Below are positions 26,086-35,214 of a stretch of DNA of 64,000 nt, piece by piece (position 1 is the stretch's first letter; each line of letters begins with the position of its first letter). Below the pieces are notes generated by a model, which saw nothing but the letters and a program-made list of their open reading frames with translations, was not told the origin of the DNA and searched no databases. This stretch comes from Scleromatobacter sp039920745 (lineage in GTDB: Bacteria > Pseudomonadota > Gammaproteobacteria > Burkholderiales > Burkholderiaceae_C). A program made the translations under genes and the position numbers. Location of the stretch: positions 62,001-126,000 of the forward strand of contig JBDSDD010000008.1 of assembly GCA_039920745.1 (NCBI GenBank), given 5' to 3'.

Positions 26086-26469
26086 ATGAGCATATTCAGC
26101 AACATCCTCGCCAAGATTTTTCCGAGCGACCATCCCGCGGTGGTTGCTTCCGCGCCAGCCGCGCCGGCGCCGACCCCAGCAGCGGCGACCCCCGCCCCGG
26201 CACCAGTGCAGGCGCCGCCCGTTGACGTGGAAGCCGTGATCAGCGCGATGCCCGGCGCACCGTCGCTCAACTGGAAGACGTCCATCGTCGACTTGTTGAA
26301 AGTTCTCGGGCTGGACAGCAGTCTCGACTCACGCAAGGCGCTGGCGCGCGAACTCGGCTATAGCGGTAGCACGGACGACTCCGCCACGATGAACATCTGG
26401 CTGCACAAGGAAGTGGTTGCGAAGCTGTCCGCGAACGGGGGCAAGGTTCCCGACAGCATGAAGCACTGA
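26086..26469 (+). CDS. DUF3597 domain protein
   Basis: A 127-residue protein: MSIFSNILAKIFP, an Ala/Pro linker (about 20-48), then a conserved domain with LNWKTSIVDLLKVLGLDSSL, SRKALARELGY and MNIWLHKEVVAKLSANGG. This is DUF3597, a LysM-like-sized domain of unknown function common in proteobacteria. GGAGAA precedes the ATG by eight bases. No signal peptide is evident. Confidence 0.85.
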   Translation: MSIFSNILAKIFPSDHPAVVASAPAAPAPTPAAATPAPAPVQAPPVDVEAVISAMPGAPSLNWKTSIVDLLKVLGLDSSLDSRKALARELGYSGSTDDSATMNIWLHKEVVAKLSANGGKVPDSMKH

Positions 26470-26808
26470 GGCCGGCGGCGCGGCGAGGGAGACCGCGCCG
26501 CGCCGCAATCCGCCCCGGACGCGAGCGGCCCCCTCCTTGCCCGCCTGTGCGGCGTGCGCGATCCGAGACTCGCGCACCGCCTTCTCGACGTCAGCCCATG
26601 CAGGCCGCGCCGACCAGCAGGGCGCCGCCGATGTCAGCGAGTGGATTGGCGCGAATCGCCCGGGCGCGCGCCTTGAGCGCCTCGCTGGCCTCGACGCAGC
26701 CCTGGCTGTGCGCTCGCTGTTGCCGATCCGACCGGGCACGAGCATTGCCACATGGTCTTCATCCACCGCTTGAGGTGGAACGCACACACCTCAATTCAGG
26801 AGAATTCC
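26470..26808. other. Intergenic, no recognisable gene
   Basis: About 340 bases. Both strands have short open frames with unconvincing composition. It probably holds the promoter of the Thr-rich exported protein gene. Confidence 0.5.
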
Positions 26809-27156
26809 ATGCAAGCCATCACCAAACTCACCGCCGTCGCCTTCAGCATTGCCGGCATCATCGGCGGCGCCGCCCTGGCCCAGACCACGCTGGATCCGGC
26901 GCGCAAGGACAACCCGGCCACGGCCAACTACAGCATCACGCCGGGCAGCAACCTCAAGCGCGACGGCAGCCTGCAAGCCGACAAGAAGGCAGCTCCGATG
27001 GCCTCGACGATGGACACGAGCACCACCACGACGACGACCGCGACCACCACCGAAGTCACCCCGATGGCCGCAGCGCCTGTCGCCGTCGTGACGACCACCG
27101 AGACCCCGGCCCCCGCCGTGGACACGATGCCGCCGGCCCGCACCGACCGCAACTGA
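26809..27156 (+). CDS. Small exported Thr/Ala-rich protein
   Basis: A 115-residue protein with a signal peptide (MQAITKLTAVAFSIAGIIGGAALAQ) and a low-complexity mature region, including a run of Thr and TTTE repeats and many Ala/Pro. AGGAGA lies six bases before the ATG. No family recognised; likely periplasmic and disordered. Confidence 0.7.
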   Translation: MQAITKLTAVAFSIAGIIGGAALAQTTLDPARKDNPATANYSITPGSNLKRDGSLQADKKAAPMASTMDTSTTTTTTATTTEVTPMAAAPVAVVTTTETPAPAVDTMPPARTDRN

Positions 27157-27292
27157 CGCGTTCTTGCTGACCAGGACGGGCCGCTCACCAGCGGCCCGCT
27201 TGCGTTGAGGCGACCGACTTGCGCTACAAACGGATTGTTCACAATCCGGATGACCGCATGCCCTTCGCCACGTTGACTCCTCGCCCGCACCG

Positions 27293-27892
27293 ATGCGCGG
27301 CATGACTTGCTGCATCGTGGTCCTGGCCGCAGGCTCGGGCACGCGCTTCAAGGGATCGGGCCACAAGCTGGCCAGCCGCATCGGCGCCGACAGCGTGCTC
27401 ACGCTCACGCTGCGCAACGCGCTGTCGACCGGCATGCGCGTCTTGCTGGTCATTTCGGAACACCTTCTGGACAAGATGACCGACCGACTGCCCGAGTGCG
27501 ACTGCGTCGTCATCGATACCGACGCGAACCCTGGCTGGGGCATGGGCGACTCGATCGCCGCCGGCGTCGCGCAGTCGCGACTGGCCGCGGGCTGGCTGGT
27601 GCTGCCCGGCGACATGCCGTTCGTCCAGCCAGCGAGCATCGTCCAGGTCGCCCAGGGCCTGCGTGCCCACCCGGTCGCCTGCGCGAGCCACGGCGGCCGG
27701 CGAGGCCACCCGGTCGCATTTCGCGCAGAACTGCTGGCCGACCTGCTCGCGCTGACCGGTGACTCTGGCGCGCGGGCCATCGTGATGCGCCAGGACTGCG
27801 TCGCGGTCGATGTCGACGACGCCGGGGTGCTGCAGGACATCGACACGCTGGACGACCTGGCCGCCGCGCGGCAGCGCGCCAGCGACCGCTGA
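27293..27892 (+). CDS. MocA-like nucleotidyltransferase (molybdenum cofactor cytidylyltransferase family)
   Basis: A 199-residue NTP-transferase. It starts with the nucleotide-binding loop VVLAAGSGTRFKGSGHKL, then has NPGWGMGDSIAAGVAQS and LPGDMPFVQPASI (metal-binding Asp), and GGRRGHPVAFRAEL near the end, as in MocA and YgfJ. These add CMP to molybdopterin to give the MCD cofactor used by xanthine-dehydrogenase-family enzymes. It fits the molybdenum hydroxylase genes that follow. An ATG at 27302 is an alternative start. Confidence 0.88.
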   Translation: MRGMTCCIVVLAAGSGTRFKGSGHKLASRIGADSVLTLTLRNALSTGMRVLLVISEHLLDKMTDRLPECDCVVIDTDANPGWGMGDSIAAGVAQSRLAAGWLVLPGDMPFVQPASIVQVAQGLRAHPVACASHGGRRGHPVAFRAELLADLLALTGDSGARAIVMRQDCVAVDVDDAGVLQDIDTLDDLAAARQRASDR

Positions 27893-27911
27893 AGGGCGAG
27901 CCGCACGGGAC

Positions 27912-28964
27912 TCAGGGGATGTCGTGTGCCGCCGCGTCGGCCGGCGGGGTCTCCGCCAGCAGGTTCTTGGCCGGCGCGACCAGCATGTCGTGCGGCACCA
28001 CCACGCCGTTCTTGGCCGCCACCACCTCGGCCAGGATGCTCACCGCGATCTCCGGCGGCGTCTTGCTGCCGATGTAGACCCCCACCGGGCCGCGCAGGCG
28101 CGCGAGTTCGACGGCGCTGAGGTCGAAGTGCTCCTCGAGCCGCTGGCGACGCGCGTCGTTGTTGCGCCGGCTGCCGATCGCGCCGACGTAGAAGGCCTCG
28201 GTTCTCAGCGCCTCGAGCAGCGCGAGGTCGTCGAGCTTCGGGTCGTGCGACAGCGCGATCACCACGCTGCGACTATCGGGCACGAAGGCCAGCACGGCAT
28301 CGTCGGGCATCCCGTCGACAAGCGTCGCGCCCGCCACGCGCCACGCCGCGCGCACCTCCTCGCGTGGCTCGCACACCGCCACCTCGAAGCCGCTGAACAG
28401 CGCCATCGTCGCCAGGTATTCGCTCAACTGGCCACCGCCGATGAGCAGCATGCGGTAGCGCGGACCGAACAGGTTGACCATCTGCTCGGCGTCGACACGC
28501 AGGTCTTCAGGCTGATCTTCGTGCTGGCGCGCCTCCTCGTGGACGGCGTGGCCGTCGGCGAGCGCGACGCGACGGCGCACGAGGCCGCCCTGGGCCAGGC
28601 TCTGCAACAGGGCATCGAGCTCCGCAGCGTCGGGGTCGTGCTCGACCAGCAGTTCCAGCGTGCCACCGCAGGGCAGTCCGAAGCGGTGCGCCTCGTCGGC
28701 CGACACGCCGTAGGTCAGGAAGGTCGGCGCCATCGGCGCGTCGCCGGCGCGCCAAAGCTGGCGGTAGCGATACACCAGGTCGTCCTCGATGCAGCCGCCG
28801 CTGACCGAGCCGGTGACGCGCCCGCTGTCGGACAGCGCCAGGATCGAGCCGATCGGCCGCGGCGACGAGCCCCAGGTGCGCACCACCGTCACGAGCAGCG
28901 CGCGCTGGCCGGCACGGCGCCAGTCGCGCAGGTCGCGCAACACCAGCAGGTCCAGGTTCTCCAC
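27912..28964 (-). CDS. XdhC/CoxI-family molybdenum enzyme maturation protein
   Basis: A 350-residue protein with both family domains. N-terminal: LLVTVVRTWGSSPRPIGS and GSVSGGCIEDDLVYRY, with the Cys in GGCIE. C-terminal Rossmann domain: YRMLLIGGGQLSEYLATMA, VIALSHDPKLDD and AFYVGAIGSRRN. XdhC proteins bind Mo cofactor, promote its sulfuration and insert it in the hydroxylase. It runs convergent to the MocA-like gene, 19 bp apart, and 19 bp downstream of the cytochrome on the same strand. Confidence 0.92.
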   Translation of the reverse strand: MENLDLLVLRDLRDWRRAGQRALLVTVVRTWGSSPRPIGSILALSDSGRVTGSVSGGCIEDDLVYRYRQLWRAGDAPMAPTFLTYGVSADEAHRFGLPCGGTLELLVEHDPDAAELDALLQSLAQGGLVRRRVALADGHAVHEEARQHEDQPEDLRVDAEQMVNLFGPRYRMLLIGGGQLSEYLATMALFSGFEVAVCEPREEVRAAWRVAGATLVDGMPDDAVLAFVPDSRSVVIALSHDPKLDDLALLEALRTEAFYVGAIGSRRNNDARRQRLEEHFDLSAVELARLRGPVGVYIGSKTPPEIAVSILAEVVAAKNGVVVPHDMLVAPAKNLLAETPPADAAAHDIP

Positions 28965-28983
28965 GGCGCGGATGCTGCCGCGC

Positions 28984-29586
28984 TCAGGCCGCTGGGCAGG
29001 CCGCGCCGCTGACTATCCAGGCCTGCACCAGGTCGCCGAACTGCTTCTGGGTGCCCGGCGCCGGTGTGCGCGTGCCACCCGGATGCCAGCCCCAGCCGAC
29101 GAGCGGGTCGAAGGCCATGTGCTCGTGCAACTGCGCCAGCGTGCGCTTGCCGTTGCGCGCCGGATCCTTGATCTGCTCGCAGATCTGGCCGAGCGACTTG
29201 CCCTGCCAAGCCATGTCGACAGGCGCCACGTGCCACTTGGGCGCGCCAGGCACGCCGGCAGGCTGGAAGTTGGCCGCCTGGTGGCAGGTGGCGCAGCGCA
29301 TCGCGATCGCGCCCTGGTCGTCCGCGCCCCGCACCACCAGCGGCAGGTGCGGATGCATGTCGTCGGCCTGCGTCGGTCGTTGGCCGACCGGATGGCAGTT
29401 CTGGCAGCGCGGGCTCTGGATGACCTTGCCCATCTCGGCGAACAGCGCGCGCGAGCGCTCGGCGGCGTCGGGGATGGCGGCGAAATCCTTGGGCGCCTTC
29501 AACGGCGTGACGGCGGATAGCGCGTGCGCCGCCGAACTGGCGAGGCCCGCAAGGAGGAGAAGTCCAACCAGAGTCGTCGGTCGCAT
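28984..29586 (-). CDS. Di-heme cytochrome associated with a molybdenum hydroxylase
   Basis: A 200-residue protein with a signal peptide (TLVGLLLLAGLASSAAHA) and two heme motifs, RCQNCHP and RCATCHQ. The rest (DMHPHLPLVVRGAD, WHVAPVDMAWQGKSLGQIC, HMAFDPLVGWGWHPGGTRTPAPG) belongs to a small family that is annotated alongside isoquinoline 1-oxidoreductase-type enzymes. It probably accepts electrons from the exported hydroxylase encoded divergently 71 bp away. GGAG precedes the ATG. Confidence 0.87.
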   Translation of the reverse strand: MRPTTLVGLLLLAGLASSAAHALSAVTPLKAPKDFAAIPDAAERSRALFAEMGKVIQSPRCQNCHPVGQRPTQADDMHPHLPLVVRGADDQGAIAMRCATCHQAANFQPAGVPGAPKWHVAPVDMAWQGKSLGQICEQIKDPARNGKRTLAQLHEHMAFDPLVGWGWHPGGTRTPAPGTQKQFGDLVQAWIVSGAACPAA

Positions 29587-29657
29587 CGCGCATCTCCACA
29601 AAAAATGTGAGGCACGAGCATACTGCCGCATCCGGAAACTTTCACGGGAGCTTCGCA

Positions 29658-30122
29658 ATGCCTGTCGTTTCACTCAACGTCAACGGCCATTCCCACCAGG
29701 TGGACGCCGATCCGCAGACCCCGCTGCTGTGGGTGCTGCGCGACGAGATCGGGCTGACCGGCACCAAGTTCGGGTGCGGCGTGGCGCAGTGCGGGGCGTG
29801 CACCGTGCACGTCGACGGCCAGGCGATGCGCTCGTGCGTGGCCCCGCTCTCCGCCGTCGCCGGCCACAAGGTGACGACCATCGAAGGCCTGAAGTCGCGC
29901 GCCGCCCTCGCGGTGCAAAAGGCCTGGGTCGATCTCGACGTCGTCCAGTGCGGCTACTGCCAGTCGGGGCAGATCATGTCCGCCACGATCCTGCTGGAAC
30001 AGAACCCGAAACCCAGCGACGACGACATCGACCACGCGATGGCCGGCAACATCTGCCGCTGCGCCACCTACGTCCGCATCCGCGCCGCGATCCACGCTGC
30101 GTCGGCCCAGCTTTCGGCCTGA
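29658..30122 (+). CDS. Molybdenum hydroxylase 2Fe-2S subunit (IorA/CoxS type)
   Basis: A 154-residue protein with two 2Fe-2S clusters. The plant-type ferredoxin domain has FGCGVAQCGACTVHVDG and a fourth Cys in MRSC. The all-helical domain has QCGYCQSGQIM and GNICRCATYVRI. It relays electrons from the Mo centre. GGGAG sits nine bases before the ATG. The molybdopterin subunit begins 13 bp after the stop. There is no FAD subunit gene, which is typical of the two-subunit isoquinoline-oxidoreductase-like enzymes that use cytochrome c. Confidence 0.93.
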   Translation: MPVVSLNVNGHSHQVDADPQTPLLWVLRDEIGLTGTKFGCGVAQCGACTVHVDGQAMRSCVAPLSAVAGHKVTTIEGLKSRAALAVQKAWVDLDVVQCGYCQSGQIMSATILLEQNPKPSDDDIDHAMAGNICRCATYVRIRAAIHAASAQLSA

Positions 30123-30135
30123 GGAGGAACCCGCC

Positions 30136-32391
30136 ATGCACCCGATGATGCAAGCCTTCCGCGAGGCGCAGCGCGCCCAGTCCGACGACCTCGGCCTCGT
30201 CGCGCCAGCGCGCGAGCCCGCCCCCACGCGTTCAGGCGTCACGCGACGCGGCGTGCTGGCCACGGGTGGCCTGGTGGTGGCCATCGGCTGGCTGCCCGGC
30301 CAGGCCAGCGCGGCCGCGCAAGGGCGCGAAGGCGCTGCCGCCAAGGCCGTGTTCGAGCCCAACCAGTTCGTCAGCATCGGGGCCGACAACCTCGTCACCA
30401 TCGTCAACAAGCACCACGAGATGGGCCAGGGCAACACCACCGGCCTGGCCACGCTGGTGGCCGACGAACTCGACGCCGACTGGTCGCTGGTGCGCACCGA
30501 GTACGCCGGTGCCAACGTCAAGCTCTACGCCAATCTCGCCTTCGGCATGCAGGGCACGGGTGGCTCGTCGGCCATCGCCAACTCCTACCTGCAGTACCGC
30601 GCCGCGGGCGCCACGGCGCGCGCGATGCTGGTCTCCGCCGCGGCGCAGGCCTGGGGCGTGCCGGCCGACGAGATCCGCACCAGCGACAGCGTGCTGAGCC
30701 ACGCGTCGGGCAAGCGCGCGACCTACGGCGAGATGGCCGGGGCGGCCGCCAAGCAGACCCCGCCGGTGCTGCCGATCCTGAAGACGCCGGCCCAGTTCTC
30801 GCTGATGGGCAAGGAGCACGCGACGCCGCGTGTCGACTCGCCCTCCAAGTGCAACGGCACCGCCCAGTACACGGGCGACGTCAAGCTGCCCGGCCTGCTG
30901 ACCGCGGTCATCGCGTTCCCGCCGTCGTTCGGCGCGAAGATGGTGTCGTTCGACGCCAGCGCCGCCAAGAAGGTCAGGGGCGTCACCGACGTCGTGGCCG
31001 TGCCCGAGGGCGTGGCCGTCGTCGCGCGCAACACCTGGGCCGCTCAAGAGGGGCGCAAGGCGTTGAAGGTGACCTGGGACGAGAGCGTCGGTGCAACGCT
31101 CGACACCGACACGCTGCTCGCGCACTACCGCGACCTCGCGACGCAACCCGGCACGCCCTTCGCGAAGCCCGCAGCATCGACGACGCCCGCGCCGACGGCG
31201 GTCAAGTCCATCGAGGCCGTCTACGAATTCCCGTTCCTGGCGCACGCGCCGATGGAGCCGCAGAGCTGCGTCGCCTGGTTGCACGACGGCATGCTGGAGA
31301 CCTGGGCCGGTCACCAGTTCCCCACCTTCGACCACATGCTCGCCGCCAAGGCCGCCAGCCTGCCGCTCGACAAGATCAAGCTGCATTCGCTGATCTCGGG
31401 CGGCAGCTTCGGCCGACGCGCCAACGCGTACAGCGACTTCACGGTCGCCGCCGTCAACGTGGCCGTGGCGATCAAGGGCCGCGCGCCGGTGCGCCTGCAG
31501 TACACCCGCGAGGACGACATGAGCGCCGGGCTGTACCGGCCGATGGCGGTGCACTCGGTCCAGGTGGGCCTGACCGACACCGGCAAGCTCGCATCGTGGA
31601 AGCACGCGGTCGTCACGCAGTCCATCATGGCTGGCACGCCGATGGCGATGATGATCAAGGACGGGGTCGACGGCACGTCGGTGGAAGGCGTGTCGCCATC
31701 GTCGTACGACTTGCCGATGCTGGACGGCCAGCTGCACTCGCCCACGCTGCCCGTGCGGCCGCTGTGGTGGCGCTCCGTCGGCAACACGCACACCGCTTAC
31801 GTGATGGAGACGATGATGGACAAGCTCGCGCAGGCCGCGGGCCAGGACCCCATCGCGTTCCGACTCGCGCTGCTGGAGAAAAACCCACGCGCCGTCGGCG
31901 TCCTCAAGCTGGTGGCCGACAAGGCCGGCTGGGGCAAGACGATGCCCGCCGGCTCCGCCCAGGGCATCGCGGTGCATGAGTGCTTCGGCACGCACGTCGC
32001 CCAGGTGGCCGAGGTAACGCTCAAGGACGGCAAGGTGCGCGTCGACCGCGTGTTCTGCGCGGTGGATTGCGGCGTGGCGGTCAACCCGGACGTGGTGCGC
32101 GCCCAGATGGAAGGCGGCATCGGCTTCGCCCTCGGCGCGCTCTACTACAGCGAGATCGAGCTGAAAGCCGGCCGAGCCGTGCAGCGCAACTTCGACCAGT
32201 ACAAGGCGCTGCGCATCTACGAGATGCCCGCCGTGGAGGTGTTCATCATGCCCAGCGACGCCGCGCCCACCGGCGTCGGCGAACCCGGCGTCCCCCCGCT
32301 CGCGCCCGCCGTCGCGAACGCGGTGGCGCGCGCGGGCGGGCCGGTGGTGACGCGGCTGCCGTTTGCCCGGGCGGGTCTGGTGTCGGCCTGA
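30136..32391 (+). CDS. Molybdopterin-binding hydroxylase subunit, Tat-exported (IorB type)
   Basis: A 751-residue catalytic subunit of the xanthine dehydrogenase/aldehyde oxidoreductase family. A Tat signal (TRRGVLATGGLVVAIGWLPG, about residues 36-56) marks export folded to the periplasm. Cofactor motifs: HHEMGQGNTTGLATLVADE, GSFGRRANAYSDF, RPLWWRSVGNTHTAYVME and, near the C-terminus, GVGEPGVPPLAPAVANA with the active-site Glu. The enzyme hydroxylates an aldehyde or N-heterocycle; the substrate cannot be told from sequence. Operon with the 2Fe-2S subunit, with the cytochrome and XdhC genes divergent. Confidence 0.93.
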   Translation: MHPMMQAFREAQRAQSDDLGLVAPAREPAPTRSGVTRRGVLATGGLVVAIGWLPGQASAAAQGREGAAAKAVFEPNQFVSIGADNLVTIVNKHHEMGQGNTTGLATLVADELDADWSLVRTEYAGANVKLYANLAFGMQGTGGSSAIANSYLQYRAAGATARAMLVSAAAQAWGVPADEIRTSDSVLSHASGKRATYGEMAGAAAKQTPPVLPILKTPAQFSLMGKEHATPRVDSPSKCNGTAQYTGDVKLPGLLTAVIAFPPSFGAKMVSFDASAAKKVRGVTDVVAVPEGVAVVARNTWAAQEGRKALKVTWDESVGATLDTDTLLAHYRDLATQPGTPFAKPAASTTPAPTAVKSIEAVYEFPFLAHAPMEPQSCVAWLHDGMLETWAGHQFPTFDHMLAAKAASLPLDKIKLHSLISGGSFGRRANAYSDFTVAAVNVAVAIKGRAPVRLQYTREDDMSAGLYRPMAVHSVQVGLTDTGKLASWKHAVVTQSIMAGTPMAMMIKDGVDGTSVEGVSPSSYDLPMLDGQLHSPTLPVRPLWWRSVGNTHTAYVMETMMDKLAQAAGQDPIAFRLALLEKNPRAVGVLKLVADKAGWGKTMPAGSAQGIAVHECFGTHVAQVAEVTLKDGKVRVDRVFCAVDCGVAVNPDVVRAQMEGGIGFALGALYYSEIELKAGRAVQRNFDQYKALRIYEMPAVEVFIMPSDAAPTGVGEPGVPPLAPAVANAVARAGGPVVTRLPFARAGLVSA

Positions 32392-32435
32392 GCCTTCACG
32401 GGGTCGTTCCAGCGGAGCTCGCCGAGAATGGCCCC

Positions 32436-32700
32436 ATGCACGATCTCGCACGACACCAGCAGGAACGCCACCTCGTTTCCATCCGCCGCGACCGCATCGT
32501 CGACGACGGCGTCCAGGGCTTCGTGCTGGCCGTGTCGCCGACCTTGGTTGCGATCCAGCAGGTCGACGACTTCCGTCTCGACGGATTGATGGTGCTTCGC
32601 CTGGAGGACATCACAGAGGGACGCCGCGGCATGGAACCCTTGCGGAGGCGCAGCCGAGTCCGGCTCTCGCTGAAGACGCAGGTCGTCGCTCGCCATCCGG
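32436..32700 (+). pseudogene. Truncated or frameshifted hypothetical protein
   Basis: The first 60 residues look genuine: MHDLARHQQERHLVSIRRDRI, VQGFVLAVSPTLVAIQQVDD and LDGLMVLRLEDITE resemble a family of small unknown proteins sharing the pattern of a regulatory or RNA-associated beta-rich domain. After about 32615 the frame turns Arg-rich and runs on into the end of the convergent PEP-CTERM gene, with no good stop. Most likely a frameshift or truncation has removed its C-terminal half. Family name not known to me. Confidence 0.45.
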
Positions 32701-32775
32701 CGAGGGGCGGACGCGCTCGTCGAACGCCCGCTCGAGAATCACGCGCTCGATCACGGGCCCGATCGGCAGTTGTTG

Positions 32776-33375
32776 TTATTGGCGCTTGCGGCGCAGGGCA
32801 CCCGCCATCAGCACCAGTGCGGACAACATCAGCAGCGCTTCGGTCGGTTCCGGCACGACGCCGGCCGAGCCCACGCCGCTGAGGTGCAGCGCCCAATCGC
32901 CGCCCTTCTGGTCGTTGTAGTTGAGGTCGGAACTCGGCTGCGTCCACTGATCCAGGCGGATCGGCGTCGTGCCCTGCAGCGAGAAGCCGTCGGCCAGCGT
33001 GCCACCCAGCGGGTCGTTGCCGCTGGCGCTCAATGCCAGCAGGTAGTGGCCGGCGGCCAGCGACAGCGCGATGTCGCTGTCGTAGCCGCCCTGGCCGGCA
33101 TGCAGCGACGCGGGGTCGGGCGTGTCGTCGCCGGTCAGCAGCAGCAGGCCGGTCGAGTCGAACAGCGACAGCGTCGGGTCGAAGTTCAGGCCGGCCCGCC
33201 ACGAGTCGGTCCAGAAGTCGACCGAACTGGCGGAGGCAAGCGTGACATTGATCAGCACGACGTCGGTGTCGTACACGAGCTGGCCCGTCAGGGTCGTGTC
33301 GGCGGCGTGGGCGCCCAGGCTGGCGACGATCAGGGACAGCGCTGCGAAGGCGCGCGTGAAGAGAGACTTGGACAT
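32776..33375 (-). CDS. PEP-CTERM sorting-domain protein
   Basis: A 199-residue exported protein: signal peptide (RAFAALSLIVASLGAHA), a beta-rich middle with DFWTDSWRAGLNFDPTLSLF and YLLALSASGNDPLGG, like the pre-peptidase (PPC) type domains in which DVXF..G repeats occur, then VVPEPTEALLMLSALVLM and a basic RRKRQ end. The signal is cut by exosortase. It starts 23 bp after the PhoD gene on the same strand, so the two form an operon; the protein may tether to or modulate the phosphatase outside the cell. Confidence 0.88.
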   Translation of the reverse strand: MSKSLFTRAFAALSLIVASLGAHAADTTLTGQLVYDTDVVLINVTLASASSVDFWTDSWRAGLNFDPTLSLFDSTGLLLLTGDDTPDPASLHAGQGGYDSDIALSLAAGHYLLALSASGNDPLGGTLADGFSLQGTTPIRLDQWTQPSSDLNYNDQKGGDWALHLSGVGSAGVVPEPTEALLMLSALVLMAGALRRKRQ

Positions 33376-33398
33376 GGTGTCGGTTCCGGGTGAGGGCA

Positions 33399-35084
33399 TC
33401 AGGGCGCCAGCAGCGGCGGGTTGGCGCGCGACGGCGTCTGCGCGGCCGGCACCAGGTGGTTGGTGCCGTGGACGACCTGGAACGCAGTGGCGAAGGTCTC
33501 GATGTTGCTGGGCGCGACGACGGTGTCGATGTGCCACCACTCGCCGACCACGCGGTCCGGGCTCACGTCCATCAGCATGTAGCCGCGGTGAGTCAGCTGG
33601 ATGTACTTGAAGTGCGGGTTGTAGAAGCGCAGGCCGCCGGCGATGGCACCGTTGGTGTCGCTGTCGATGCCGGGCGACGTCACCGAGGTGCCGACGAATT
33701 CGACGGCACGCGAACCTTCGCCGGTGGCCGGGTTGTAGCCGCCAGTGCTCACGTCGAGGTTGTTCGGATCCTGCGTCAGGTCCGCGGCCCACGAACTGTG
33801 GATGTCGCCGGTCAGCACCACCACGTCGTTGACCGGCGCGTTGACGGCGTCGCCCTTGAGCATCGCGTAGACGCGGTCGCGCGCGGGCTGGTAGCCGTCC
33901 CACTGGTCGCTATTGAGGAAGTAGCCACCGCCGGCCGCATTGGCCGCGCCGACGCCCTTGAGCTGGGCGAACATCACGCCCTGGCCCAGCATCTTCCAGC
34001 GCGCCGGCGTCGTGCGCAGGCGGTTGGCGAGCCAGTCTTCCTCTTCCGTGCCGAGCAGTTGGCGCGTCGGGTCGGAATAGCCCGGATCGGACTCCGCGAA
34101 GCCGGGGCCGAACGGCGTGGCGTGCACCGAGTCCAGCAACTGCGGCGAGCGCGCGTTGAGGCGCTCCTCCAGCATGATCAGATCGGCCAGGTCGCCGTAG
34201 GCGTAGTAGCGGTTGTTCTTGCTCGGGTTGGCGATGTCGACCGGGCGCACGGGCATCCACTCGCAGTAGGCCTGCAGCGCCGCGGCGACACGTGCGTCCC
34301 ACGAGCCTTCGGTGTCGGGCTGGTGGTTCTCGGCGCCGGTCTTGTTGGAGTTGTTGGCCACTTCGTGGTCGTCCCAGATCGCCACCAGCGGGTGCTGGCG
34401 ATGCATGGCCTGGGAGTCGGCGTCGCGCTTGTGCTGCGCGTGGCGCAGGCGGTAGTCGGCCAGCGTCAGGATCTCGGTCGCGGGTTCGGGCGTGCGCGTC
34501 GCGCCGTACTGGCCGGCGCCGTACTCGTAGATGTAGTCGCCCAGGTGCATCACCAGGTCGAGGTCGGCACGCTGCGCGATGCGCGCGTAGGCGTTGAAGT
34601 AGCCGTACGCGTAGTTCGAGCAGCTGACCACGGCCATGCGAAGGCTGCTGGTCGCCCCTTGCGGCAGCGTCTTGGTGCGGCCCACGGGGCTGGTGAAGCC
34701 GAGCGCGCTGAACTGGTAGTAGTAGGTCGTGTTGGCCTGCAGGCCCAGGGCGTCCACCTTGACGGTGTTGTCGCGCGACGGATTCGTCTTGGTGCTGCCG
34801 CGCACGACCACGTGGGCCAGCGCGGGGTCGGTGGCGATCACGTACGTCACGGCGATCGCCGCCAGCGCCGTGGTCGGCGTGATGCGCGTCCACAAGATCA
34901 CGCGATCTCTCAGCGGATCGCCGCTGGCCACGCCGTGCTGGAACACCGTCGGCACCGTGGCCGCCTGCAAGGGCAGCATGTTCGCGACAACGGCGACGCC
35001 GATGGCCGACGCACCCGACCGCTTGAAGAATTCACGCCGGCTGGTGCCGGTACGCGCTGGCTTGATCTGCTTGGGGCGGCCCAT
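33399..35084 (-). CDS. phoD: PhoD-family alkaline phosphatase/phosphodiesterase, Tat-exported
   Basis: A 561-residue protein with a Tat signal (SRREFFKRSGASAIGVAVVANML) and the PhoD layout: an N-terminal fibronectin-like domain (VFQHGVASGDPLRDRVILWTR) and a metallophosphatase domain (VVSCSNYAYGYFNAYARIA, LVMHLGDYIYEYG, VAIWDDHEVANNS, VVVLTGDIHSSW). These residues bind the Fe/Ca cluster in Bacillus PhoD. It releases phosphate from organic esters in the periplasm or outside. The PEP-CTERM protein gene follows it. Confidence 0.92.
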   Translation of the reverse strand: MGRPKQIKPARTGTSRREFFKRSGASAIGVAVVANMLPLQAATVPTVFQHGVASGDPLRDRVILWTRITPTTALAAIAVTYVIATDPALAHVVVRGSTKTNPSRDNTVKVDALGLQANTTYYYQFSALGFTSPVGRTKTLPQGATSSLRMAVVSCSNYAYGYFNAYARIAQRADLDLVMHLGDYIYEYGAGQYGATRTPEPATEILTLADYRLRHAQHKRDADSQAMHRQHPLVAIWDDHEVANNSNKTGAENHQPDTEGSWDARVAAALQAYCEWMPVRPVDIANPSKNNRYYAYGDLADLIMLEERLNARSPQLLDSVHATPFGPGFAESDPGYSDPTRQLLGTEEEDWLANRLRTTPARWKMLGQGVMFAQLKGVGAANAAGGGYFLNSDQWDGYQPARDRVYAMLKGDAVNAPVNDVVVLTGDIHSSWAADLTQDPNNLDVSTGGYNPATGEGSRAVEFVGTSVTSPGIDSDTNGAIAGGLRFYNPHFKYIQLTHRGYMLMDVSPDRVVGEWWHIDTVVAPSNIETFATAFQVVHGTNHLVPAAQTPSRANPPLLAP

Positions 35085-35214
35085 GGGGGATCCTGTGGAG
35101 TTGGCTGCGTGGCACGGCGCGCAGGCACGCGCGGCGATGCGTCATCCTCCGCTTCGATCGGGGCGGCGTCGTGTCGCGAAACGAAGCGCCCCTGGTCCGT
35201 TCGGGCCAGGGGCA

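Noticed and set aside
30232..32451. A 739-codon minus-strand open frame
   Set aside because: Antisense of the molybdopterin subunit; composition is His/Arg/Gly-rich and there is no motif.
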